In this document: in pieces, positions 33,522 to 44,300 of the stretch
Layout of the letters: each line of letters starts with the position of its first letter
Position numbering within the stretch: the first letter of the stretch is position 1
From: Polytrichum commune
Lineage: Eukaryota; Streptophyta; Polytrichopsida; Polytrichales; Polytrichaceae
Assembly (NCBI GenBank): GCA_950295325.1
Contig: OX485809.1
Coordinates: 40,147,081-40,211,080 of the forward strand
Reading direction: 5' to 3'
DNA: 64,000 bases
Made by a program: the position numbers and the translations under genes
The notes under the pieces: model-generated
Databases searched by the model: none
Told to the model about the DNA's origin: nothing
What the model saw: the letters and a program-made list of their open reading frames with translations, nothing else

Positions 33522-36500
33522 ATGGCTACCATTAGAGCTCATGGATCTTTTGTTCCCTTCATCTTGCCACTCCAAGATGATGGTCATGTGAGTGTTTTAG
33601 AGGATTTACTTAGTTTGAGATTCAACCTCCAGATAGGAACCATGTATTTAGAGCATGAGATGTACTTTGCAGATGGAGAGGTGTATGAAACGATTTTGGT
33701 TCCAAAAAATAGAACTGATGTTGGTTTTATGTGGATCTTAGGACCTGGTTCATTTAGGGTGATAGGACTTTCTGAGTCTCAGATGCAAGCTTCAACTGTC
33801 ATTTTGACAAACGAATCCGGTATATCCACAGTTCAAATTCCCTCTATCACACCTGTTAAGGTGAAACCCCTTGATGATAGTGTGTTTGTGCTATCAGATT
33901 CAGAAGATGACATTTGTGCATCTGTTGATCTTTCAAACACATCGCCATTTCCATTTAGAAGTATTCATTATACTCATTCCCAACTTCCTATACATGTAGC
34001 CAAATCTCGTTGCGGTCTTATGTACAAGAAGGTGGTTCCCCAAATCTCACCTTCTCAACGTCCTCCACTACACCCTTCACCTTCATCTATAGGGTTGACT
34101 ATGGTTGATGCCTTGAAGCTGACAAAGTCAAGAAAAATATCAAAGTCCGATCTTGCATCCATCGATTTTGACAGTATAGATGTTCGTGAAGTCAACTACT
34201 TACCATTTTCTTTTAATGGTGATGTTTTATTTCTCTTGCCTCCTGTGGCACTCAAAGCTCCAAGTACGTATGGTCGCTCAATGGTCGACATGGACAAGAT
34301 GTGCGACGGTCACCCTTGGTGCACCACCAAAACCACGAATATCCAAAATGACTTTGGACTGTCCTTCCGGCGCTCTACTTGTGCTGGTCATCTCCAATGT
34401 CATAATGACTACTGTGATTATATGAATCGCAATGGGGGCCTCCGGAACAACACTGAATGGGCCGGTTCAACTCCTATCCCATTTGCTGTGGGTGTTGTTC
34501 CTCCTACTAAGTCCACTGTCGAGTGTAAGGTATGTCGTTTCACACCTGTGTGCATTGCTTTGTATAATGCTCAAATCATATACATCCACTCCACATCCGT
34601 TGGAATGTCCAGGGCTTGCATTCATCTTGGTGTACATGATCACCCTGTGGCCAATGGCACATGCCGTGAATCATTGGACATGGCATACCAATGCGTTGCA
34701 AATGAAGTATTGAAAACACCCACAGCAAAAAATTCAGCCATAGTTATGGCGGCGAGCAAACAATTCTTGGCCGATTACCTTCTCAAATCTCCCGCAAATG
34801 TCGAAGGCCATCACTTGGTTGGTTCATCCCTAGAGGTCGTCATGGACAAATTCAGCACTCTTGCCTCTCCAAATTGTCGTAACTTTGTATCTGGATCAAA
34901 GCGTTTTTTGCGTAGTGGAATGGGAACTATGGATAGTATTATGGCGCTCAAAGACCACTCTGCTTTCAAATTCGTCCATGGTAGTCGGTTCCCAGGGCAG
35001 TCAAAGGACAAAATGTTTGTTTTCAAGATGTCTGTAGACCTTCCAGGTAGTGGTGTGGAGCTTGTGAAGAGGATGCAAGTCGGTGGGAATATGGAGAATT
35101 CATGGATTATGTTTGACCATGTCAAACGTTTGAAGGACTGGACGATCATGGTTTGCCATGTGTACGACAGTCGATACTGTAAAGTGTTGACTATTACGTG
35201 TTGTGACATGCAATCTGAAGATGGTGCAGCACAAATTCTCTTTTGGGAAAATTTGAATGCTGTCATGGCAGAAAATGGTGTACCAAACGTAAACTTCAAA
35301 GGGTTTATGGCTGATAGTGCTCAAGCTAATTGGAATGCGGTGAGGGCGATTTACGGGGATGGTGATCCAAGTCTACCCATGGTTGCACGTGAGCGTACAT
35401 GTCTTTTCCATTGGTCCGCAAGCTTGGATAAGGTGACCCAAAAGTATATATCAAACCATCATTGCAATTTCAACACAAACAAATATACAAGGATTACAAA
35501 GACGCGAACACAATGGACGACGCTGAGACCAAGTACCATGTGATTCGTTCTTGGTGGTTGTCATCTGGAGCTACCTCCGAAAAAGGCATCCTTGGCCTTT
35601 CAAAGTGGTTGGAATTTTGGCACTTTCGTTACAGACAATGGGGTGGCCATATGCTACTTGTAAGTACATATCAAACTTCATTAGTCAATATAATATATCC
35701 TATGTTTTTCTTATCTTTGTCTTTCTGTGTTGTTCATAGGATATAACAATAAAAGAGCGTGCGGGAATGCCAACATGCAACCTTGCAGAGACTGTACACA
35801 ACAAACAACAAACAGTTTGGGTCGTTCGACCCAAACGTGGCAGCCATTTTGGGTCGAACGACCCAAACCTAGATATATAATCTATCTTATGTTTGTCTTA
35901 TCCTTATATTTGTATGTTGTTCATAGGATATGACAATAGAAGAGCGTTCGGAAATGCCAACATGCAACCTTGCAGAGACTGTACACAACAAATGGCTCCA
36001 ACAGTCCGGCAACAAAATGACTTGTTTATATGAAGCTACAGTGGACCACATGATCTGTGCCTTTATGCAAATTGCAAATTACCGGACATGGTTGAAAGGG
36101 GGGTCTGATGGTAAAGGTCCTAATTCGGCCTCCTTGAAACTCAAAGCAGCTGCCAGGTGTGGAGATCCAAAAATGTTGGCCGATGCCATGAAGTCTTATC
36201 CAAGGGCAGAAGACGTCAACAGGATAGATTGTGCATTGGAAGGGTCAGAGCTCTTTGGTTCCACCAAACGCAAACTCAACCTACCACCGGGTGCTGATTG
36301 TGACTCTCATCGACCCGACAAAGTGAACTATTCCATTCCTCGTCCCAACACCCGAGCAACTCGTCAACGCATAGAGGAATCATTGAGTTCTGCAATTCAT
36401 GGTGTGGCTCATACTACATCCGTGTTAGAGACTGATTGTCTTGCTTCTAAGTGGCACATTGCAAGATTGCCACCCAACTCAGCCAAACGTTGTTGGGCAC

Positions 36501-37293
36501 TGTAGGCCATTACAGGGACTATGTGCAATGCCAAAGTTGGGACTGGGAAACATGGCACACCTGCTCCAACATACAAAGGGCTCAGGAAGGAATTTCGCTC
36601 TCCCAACAATGTGGAGTATGAATTTTGGTTTTGTCCTGACGACATCAAACGTTGTGTGAGTGGCAGTAAGAAGAAATATGTGTTGGATTGGCCTATAGTA
36701 CCCAACACGTGGCCAGTGAAGATAGGTACCAATCTATCGAGAGAGGAGGTTTTGGCACTTGAAGATGCTGGATTTCAACTACAGCAGAGGGAGGCATTGT
36801 CTCCTCGTCGTAGGCTTTCAACAATCGCAACTCTTCCCATCCCTCGCTCGCATTTTTTTATGCCACCAAACCCAACGCCCACCCTACATTCAGATTTGGG
36901 AAGACAGTGCGTCGTAATCCAACAGTACCTCTGGCGGATCACAAAAACAAATGGGAGAGCGCCGGACTCATGGAAGGTTGCTATGTGGTTGGGGTCACTG
37001 CCATTCCATATCCGGGCTTTGGAGTGATAATCAACATTGTCTCCAAGCAGGATACCACCTACCATGTCACAATTGGCGATATCCCGCATTGCATATGTCC
37101 AGATTTCACGAAAATGTCCTCTCATGCATTGGGAAAGAAAGGAAAATGGGTGTATTGTAAACATCTTTATTATGTGTTTAGATTTTTGTGCAAGGTGGAT
37201 TACGAGAGTGACAAGTTCATTCATGCACCTACATATACCTATAATGAGGTCATGCGACTACTTGAACTTGCTGGTATTGTAGAATGTGAGTAG
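33522..37293 (+). pseudogene. MULE-like transposase with GCM/WRKY-like zinc segment and SWIM finger (younger copy)
   Basis: Exon 1 33522-35432 (637 codons, ending LDK), intron 35433-35491 (59 nt), exon 2 35492-35659, exon 3 from 35927. Residues about 261-305 hold CDGHPWC...CAGHLQC...CDYM, a Cys/His pattern resembling the GCM/WRKY zinc-binding fold. CHVYDSRYC (about 545), GFMADSAQANWN (about 597) and ERTCLFHWSASLDK (about 627-637) fit a MULE-type RNase H core with its C..H motif. Near the end, HCICPDF...GKWVYCKHLYYVF is a SWIM finger (CxC...CxH). Lesions: TAG at 36503-36505 in an otherwise continuing frame and a frameshift near 36893-36905. The 3' end of intron 2 and the start of exon 3 are duplicated (35740 and 35927). 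It is divergent from the methyltransferase-like gene. Confidence 0.78.
35740..35995 (+). repeat. Local duplication of intron 2 acceptor and exon 3 start, separated by two palindromes
   Basis: TTGTTCATAG|GATATAACAAT... at 35730-35808 and TTGTTCATAG|GATATGACAAT... at 35917-35995 are near-identical copies of the same splice junction and about 70 bp of coding sequence. The first copy runs directly into TTTGGGTCGTTCGACCCAAA (35817-35836) and a second palindrome (35848-35867). Two alternative 3' splice sites result; only the second leads into the rest of exon 3. Confidence 0.75.
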
Positions 37294-38110
37294 TATTGCA
37301 AGTGTTCTATTAAGTAACATATATTTGAATGTCAATAAATGACATGTTTTGGTTTGGATTATTATAATAAAAATTAACAGTGGACTGAAAGTATTTCAAA
37401 TGATTCAGTAACTTCATTTTTATTTAGACTGCGACCCAACCATGTGTGGTTTGATTGATTCACACGGATAAATAATAATACGTTTCTAAAAATAAAAAAT
37501 AATTAGGAAGATTCTACGCACATCCGCGTAGTAACGTCTTCTTGGTATCCGCCTATAGATTATTTCTGCTTTATCACTAGCTCAATTTGGGATAGCACCA
37601 GTCAATGTAACCAACCGGATTCAAACCTGGGTTGATCCATACCTAATACCAGTCTCTTACACAACTCGCATCCACAGGCGGATGTCTCAAAACCTAGTAG
37701 CTACCTACATATTCATTATTTCTAATATCTAATTTTCTTTCTTTTGTAGATTCAGGGCCTTTATTCAACCTGTGGGCAGTTTGAATGGCTCACAATTATG
37801 GCACCGACATATATGTATAATGCGGTTATGCACCTACTTGAATTTGCTAGTGTTGTAGAATGTGAGTAGTTGTACAAGTGCTAGTTGTAGCTATATGTAT
37901 AAGGATGTCAATAAATGACAAGTATTGGTTTGAATTATTATAATAAAAATCAGCAATGGATTGAAAGTGTTCTAAATGATTTATGGAAATAGGGCCCTTT
38001 CACTTGTGCTTCATTTAAAATATTGGCAATTTACAATTGAAAATATGCAATTAATTTGTCAAAAATTTGGTTGTAAACCCTAAACCCGTGTGTCTTTACT
38101 AAATTTGGAT
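37294..38110. other. 3' region of the younger MULE-like element
   Basis: Non-coding. ATAATGAGGTCATGCGACTACTTGAACTTGCTGGTATTGTAGAATG-type sequence (the end of the transposase) is partly repeated near 37816-37866, followed by a second TGAGTAGT...CAATAAATGACA block, so the 3' end of the gene and about 150 bp of UTR occur twice. Confidence 0.5.
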
Positions 38111-38190
38111 TCATTGCTCATATGTTACTGCTCATTGCTCATGTGTTACTGCTCATCGCTCACCGCTCACCGCTCACTGCTCATCGCTCA
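38111..38190 (-). repeat. Right subterminal heptamer array
   Basis: Inverted GAGCRRT units: reading on the minus strand from 38190, GAGCGAT-GAGCAGT-GAGCGGT-GAGCGGT-GAGCGAT-GAGCAGT, then AACACAT and GAGCAAT-GAGCAGT, AACATAT and GAGCAAT. It pairs with the left array at 26753-26803 and is longer. Confidence 0.75.
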
Positions 38191-38206
38191 TAAGATAGCT
38201 TCCCTC

Positions 38207-41200
38207 CTTGAGAAACTATATTGACTGTGTGCATACCGATGATTATGATCATCACGTCTTTGTGGTTTCTATTTTTTTGGCGCCCCAACCTGATTACATT
38301 CCAAAATTGTTAACTGCTATACATGGTATTAACAAATAATATTCTTAATTATTGATTTTTATTCATTTATTTGTGAATTATATCCTATTTGTTAACTTAT
38401 ATCATCATAAATCTAATCAATTTCATATTTTTTCAGGTCAATGGTAAATTCTCACATTTCTACTAATTTGGTGCACACTTTGTATCGGATGCAAAGCATT
38501 GGCACTATGCCTTTGACTTCTTCAAAAAAACAACTGGTTCCAAAAAGTTATAAGCAATGTAAAGAGAAGTCCGTCGAAACTTGGTATTATTTGATACGGC
38601 CAATTTTTTTGGATTACATGCATAGTGTAAGTTTACCAAACTTTTCTTATTATGTATTTTTTGTTTATCCATTTTTACATCACATCTATATTTACTCCTA
38701 ATTTGTGGAATTTCTTTTGTTTCATTGTTTAGCAAAAACTTGCTAAGGCTAATGATATTGCTTTCAACCATTACAATAAAACTTATCCTCTCGAAAGAAC
38801 ATCAGAATAAGTTTCAAAAGCAATATCTACAACTATCAACAAAAAACGTGCAATGATATCTTTTGGTTTTACAAAACAACTAGCGATTGCCAACATCAAT
38901 CTCACACGTGCTTATTTTAAAGAACTTAAGCACTATCGGGGTTCATTTTTTATGCATGGATTGTTACAAGAAAAACTCCATCGTGTTGCCATCAATAATG
39001 TGGATGCAGAAGTCAAAGTCAGATGGCTCAAACTTTGAAATGGCAATAGATTGGACAAAGATATATTAAATTTTCCGAAATCGTCCCTATCTGATTCTGA
39101 ACTCGATGATTGGTTATCGAAGTCTACATATTGGGCACAGTTGAAGAAACAAAAGCTATTGAAGAGCTTTACATTATTTTTTTTTATCTCCTCTTCATTT
39201 GCCAACAAATGTTCCTACTCTCTCCAAGTATATCCAAACCTGCAAATTTGCGGCTTTTAATTCAATATTTTATTGTGAATTCAAAAGCGAGAAAGTAAAA
39301 AAAAACACAACACTTAGAAGGAACAACCTAATATTGATTTTGCTATGAAACGTGTATTATACAAGTACAACCTATTATTTTTTTATTTTTTTTCATTTTA
39401 TTTGTTAAACAGTCATCCAATATTTGGCTCATAATATTTTTGTGTATGTATTTCCAATATGTTTTCATTCCGCACAAGTGCATTATAGGGGAACCTCATT
39501 TTTTTCCAAGTTGGCGTGACACTGGTGCAAAAGATTCATGCATGTATACTACTGAAATTTGTTTGAATTGATCATTTCCACACTATTAGGATTATGGTTT
39601 GTATCCAGATTATTTTGAACATGCATGCCCGTCAAATAAATGATACAAAGAAAATAAACTCTCATGAAATTGCAATTCTATAAGTTGAAATTGTACAACT
39701 CAAAACATAAGTTCAATGAAAAATTTCACAACGTGCAATTTCACAACATAATGAACTGCTTGTTCTATCCAATGATTTGAATAAGAATACATTCGGAGGC
39801 AAATGATCAAAATTTGGGTACGATGTATTGGATTTTTATTACTCAAGCACCTATGACGCTATTCATCGTGCACTAACAAATGTTTTGAGAAGAGAGTTAT
39901 TCATATTAAAAAAAAAACATCTTCTCTTTTGCTCAATCTACTGCTGTCAAAAGCAAGTCTGGAAGGATGGATGTAGGCTTTTCTGAGTGGATTGAATGGC
40001 GGACTTTTATTAAAAATGTAAGTAATTTTAACTTTGTATTTTGTTTAATATTTTTACTTCCATTTAGTTTAATTTTTTTTCGATCTTTATTTTTTGATGT
40101 TTTGTGGTTTTTCAATTCAATGACAATCGGGAATTTTATGTCATGAGAAGTCCGACCCCTTCATTGTTGACTTGATTTTTCTCCTTATTTCCCGACGGTC
40201 TTGACTTCAACCACTCAAATCAACCTACTAAAATTCCTCTATGGAATAAATATGACAAAAACTGGAGTGTCCCGCCTACACTATAAGTATTACATATTAC
40301 ATTGGTTTTTATGTAGTTATTTTGATGTTCTTTGTATTGTATAATGTCTAAACACAATTTGTACTTTTTTGCAGACTCCGACATTTCTGGCTCATGTCTT
40401 GGTAAGGTATTTTACTACCACAAAATCCATATTTTTTGGTATTGGATTGAAAAACAAAATCTTGCTTCAATTTTGTGGATGAACAAAACATGTTTTTTCA
40501 AAAATCAGGAAGACCTTGGTTATATAAAAAATTGCCGCATTTTTTCCAAGGCCTTATTGAATTGTTTACACCAACAAATGGACGCGTTGTTGATTTCACA
40601 TGTTCCACTGGAGCTTCTATCCTGACAACACGCGCATGTGGCAGACATCTTCTTGCATTCGAGGGTGATAATGACATGTTTGAGCACATATTGAAACCAC
40701 TTTTGGAAAAGGTTCCGAAAGAGGGGTCATCCAAGGAGAATATTCAAGATCTTGCAAAAGAAGATACTCCCTCTATTTCAAAATAAAATTGTGGTTTCTA
40801 TTTCAGTGCGGGATTAAGAACAGTGACCGGATTTGAACCACAATGCGCTTTTTAACCAAAATTGGGAGCTGCCGAAAAGTTGCCGACGTCTCTGTCATGC
40901 CCGGAGGAGGTCCGTAACGAAACCATGGTTTTATTCTGGCACGGAGTTTATGCAGAAACCATGGTTTTATTGTGAAACAGAGGGAGTAATGACCTACCGG
41001 ATGAGGAGATGCTTGAATTTGGTTGTTAGTAAGTTTTAATACAATAATTGTTGATTCAATTTATCAATTTCATTCATTTCATGAGTTGATTTTTAGTTCT
41101 TCAAATTTATTTCAAGATTACGATAGAATAGAGGGCATGTCTCCCATTTTGGGCACATAACCATTTCCTATGAAGTCCAAGCCATAGCCTGCATCTCCCA

Positions 41201-41376
41201 TCATGTGCTAAGAATGTTGCAATTGCAATGTTAAATATCAAAGATTCGGATCCAAATGAAGAATTTTGCTACAATTCCAGACTCAAGTCGCAATGTGTAA
41301 GTGTTCAAATATATACAGATGACAAGGAAAAACATAGTAACATGTCCAATGCTACTAGTGATGAATAAATATTTGG
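38207..41376 (+). pseudogene. Older methyltransferase-like gene copy, remainder
   Basis: Collinear with the younger copy: NYIDCVHTDDYDHHVFVVSIFLAPQPD near 38216, STNLVHTLYRMQSIGTMPL near 38457, TKQLAIANINLTRAYFKELKHYRGSF near 38868, GLDFNHSNQP near 40200, then GLIELFTPTNGRVVDFTCSTGASILTTRACGRHL near 40550-40650, and the last exon near 41125-41370. It is riddled with stops and frameshifts and is interrupted by a Stowaway-like MITE at 40767-40986. Exon 7 keeps PHFFQGLIEL in frame where the younger copy has the extra base, which locates the younger copy's frameshift. The right terminus of the older element is not recognisable beyond 41376. Confidence 0.75.
40767..40986. mobile_element. Stowaway-like MITE
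   Basis: 220 bp beginning CTCCCTCTATTTCAAAATAA and ending in the complement of CTCCCTCTGTTTCACAATAA, flanked by TA on each side (40765-40766 and 40987-40988). CTCCCTC termini and a TA target duplication are diagnostic for Stowaway MITEs (Tc1/mariner-mobilised). It lies in exon 7 of the older methyltransferase-like copy; the younger copy shows the empty site (GAAGATGATAACC). Confidence 0.9.
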
Positions 41377-44300
41377 ATTTTATAAAGTTTATAATTGTAC
41401 CCAGGGTTTCCTCGGTGAGTGATTGCTTTGAATAAAGGAGCAACAAAACTATGGAGCTTGAAGGTACATTCTAATAGGCCCTCTCCCGTTCATTCCATAT
41501 GCTTTTAGGCTTTGTAGTTTGGGTTTATGATTAGGGAAAACCTGGGAAATACTAGGGGAGGACTTTAAAAGTGATTTGGTAATATCTAGGTGTATCAAAT
41601 AAGATTAATTAGGGTATAAACATGTTTATTTTAGGTAATTCAAGATTTCTTGATAGTTTTGTAGATTAATTCTCAAATAAAATCTTAAGATCTATCAAAC
41701 AACAATGCATGCATTTGTGGTTATCACTCGCACTCACATTATATACGCTGACAATAGTATGCCAGTGAGTTCATTTTATTTAGATCTTGTGCAACACGCA
41801 ATCATAAGCAAACCATTGTCAATTGTCTTGTATTTTAAGACCACGTTCTAGTCTCTTTATGAACGCCAATGACATTTTGGTGTAATCGTTGATCTCATGT
41901 TGATTAAGCTTATCTAATGTAACTTGAAATGTCAATGCAATCACCATTATAAAGTTATCCATGTTCCTTGATTAATTCTCATTTAAATTAACATGTCAGA
42001 CAACTGTCTATTACCTGGCTTCAGCTATAGTCACCAACTATCCTTGACATAAGACAATAAGCCAAAACACATATACATGCTAAAAATCCATGATTTGAAT
42101 TATTGATTTATAGCATCCTTTGGTTTCAATCACATCAACTTGATTTTGATTCATTCCAAGTACAATGCACTTATAGATTTATTAGCAATATTCATTGCAA
42201 TTCTTTGATGAGTAAACAAAGATTATTTTGTGTTTTGTGTTCAATATTAATCATCATGATGGATTATCTGTATTTTTTTGAGATTTTCCAGTCAAAATAA
42301 AATCATACATCACAATGATATACATATTAATGACTTACTAGTGCTTAATATTTGGATACATAACTTCTTTCGATCCAATTACTTTCTTTCAAAACCAACA
42401 ACCATTTGGAGTAATCCCTTCACCTCTCACGTTCTGCAAAAAGGTTCGATGAATAAACTCTTGGGCTTCCCAGTCACATACAATCAGACAATGGTCTCGC
42501 CTACTAATGTAGTTGGTTACTCCAACTCTTCAATTGGGTTATCAAAGAATATTTGTCTTACATTACAACGACAATCCTCGAACCCTCAGCTAGGCTGGTA
42601 TTTACATTCAAATTTCAGCTATTTTTTAGGTTTATGAATTCTTGTTGTAGACATAATTCTTCAATCTTCAACTACAACCTTTTATGACTTAGGTTTAGTC
42701 GTATCCATTCAGATTCATGAGGACAGAGTGAATTGCTTCTACCAAGTTGAAGTCTCCGAAATCGTAGACTCATATTCATAGCCAAATCATAATATTATTT
42801 AGCCTCTTATGAAACCAACCAAACAATGCAACATTACAACCTGCTTGGTACCTTGCACAAATGTCGTTTGAAAGGGAGGCTATTTGATAGCATGCAATCA
42901 TTCATGTGATTTTTCAGGAGGCAGGTAATACCATACTATTACTCAGCTGATGAGTTGTGTTCATGAATCCTCAAGTGGATTCAAGAACAAAGACTTTGGA
43001 TGTCGGAATCCCAATGCTTCATATTGAATTTAAAGTCAAGACAACTGAATACAATTCATCAACTGAGTAATGTTATGACTTTCTCATCCTCCATAAATGT
43101 AACTTAAACACAAGGATCACAGCTCCATCGTCTATGGCCCACAATCCACAAACGATGCGTTCAACTACACAACACAGTATTGACAACGTCAGTACTAAGG
43201 AATCACTCCTCGTCATTTATCAAAATCAACAATCCATCATATTATCGTGCCACAAATTCAAACACGTTCAAATTTTGCAGTCATCGACGGTGCATGTAGT
43301 CCGTTGCACATGTCTAATATAAGACAAACTCCACTCAACGTTCAACCAAAAGTACATAATTAGTCAACAAGACTATCACACTACAGATTACATAAAGACG
43401 TCTTAACAAGAAAGTTGCAATCCACTACAATCACCCTGGACTCCTTTCAATCACTCAAACATCAGTCAATCGCCTTACAACTATGAACTACTCATAGGAC
43501 TTCAAAGACAGAAGACGTCTTGCTCATCAAGTCAAAAAGCTTTCCAAATTCAAAAAAAACTAGCAACACTTTGGTGTCACAAGAAAATATTCTCAGAGGC
43601 TCTTCTTTGCTAAAAATTCCCACCGTATACACTCTCTAATCAACATGTGTAGGTCTCCAAGAAACACATACGTTTCTATCATACTTCAGTTCTTCCTATC
43701 TCCACTTTTGGCCTCTCTCTCTCTCTCAGCTTTAGTGGAGTCAAAACACACGTTATTGGGAATTTCTAATTCAATCTGAGCCCTCTTCCCACTTGCTTTC
43801 TCAACAAAGAAAAGATTCTAGCATCACAGGCTCCTTGTTCAATCCACCTACAGGCCATAACACAATTCCCCACCACTGCTCTGTACCAATTTGTGTAAAT
43901 TTTCACTTGTCGTGCGGCCTCCTGCCTTCCCTAACCCTGCTCAGTCGACCAATGTCCTCTGCCTCCGACGAATTGCCATCTGAAATGCTCTGTGTGCTCA
44001 CAGTGGTCTTTGCCAACTCCTGCACATCATCAACAAGGTTGTAAGAACAGCTGGGATTATGAAATATGAAGTCCGTTGGGTTGCATTTCTGATTCTCTGT
44101 TTTAAGGTAATATCCTCATGTGCCTCTCATGAGTTTGAGTCACTTTTGTATGGAGAAAACAATATGTTAGAAGCAAAACTTGATGTCTCCACCCAAAAAA
44201 AGAAAGGCACTCGACTGCACTCCCTGCTATTGAGGTCTGCTTTATAGTAGGGGTCGAGGCCTTCAAAATTTGAAGCCAATTCACACAAAATATTGACTCG

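Larger units (their letters stand above)
26734..38206. mobile_element. Younger MULE-like transposon, 11.5 kb, with transposase and methyltransferase-like gene
   Basis: Inverted ends: left GCGGGGAGTGCTATCTTATG, right (complement) GAGGGAAGCTATCTTATG, each followed by an array of GAGCRRT heptamers. CTTGAGAA is duplicated at 26726-26733 and 38207-38214 (8 bp; a ninth base differs, and 9-bp TSDs are usual for Mutator-like elements). The insertion interrupts the older methyltransferase-like copy, whose coding sequence continues across the site (..FCLRS / ENYIDCVHTDDYD). Cargo: methyltransferase-like gene (30752 to 26933, minus) and MULE transposase (33522-37293, plus), transcribed divergently from a palindrome-rich 2.77-kb region. 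Both genes carry disabling changes, so this copy is probably not autonomous now. Confidence 0.85.

Noticed and set aside
36503-36520. Short intron around the in-frame TAG of the younger transposase
   Set aside because: No room for an intron: the reading frame continues unchanged on both sides of the stop, so a nonsense change is simpler.
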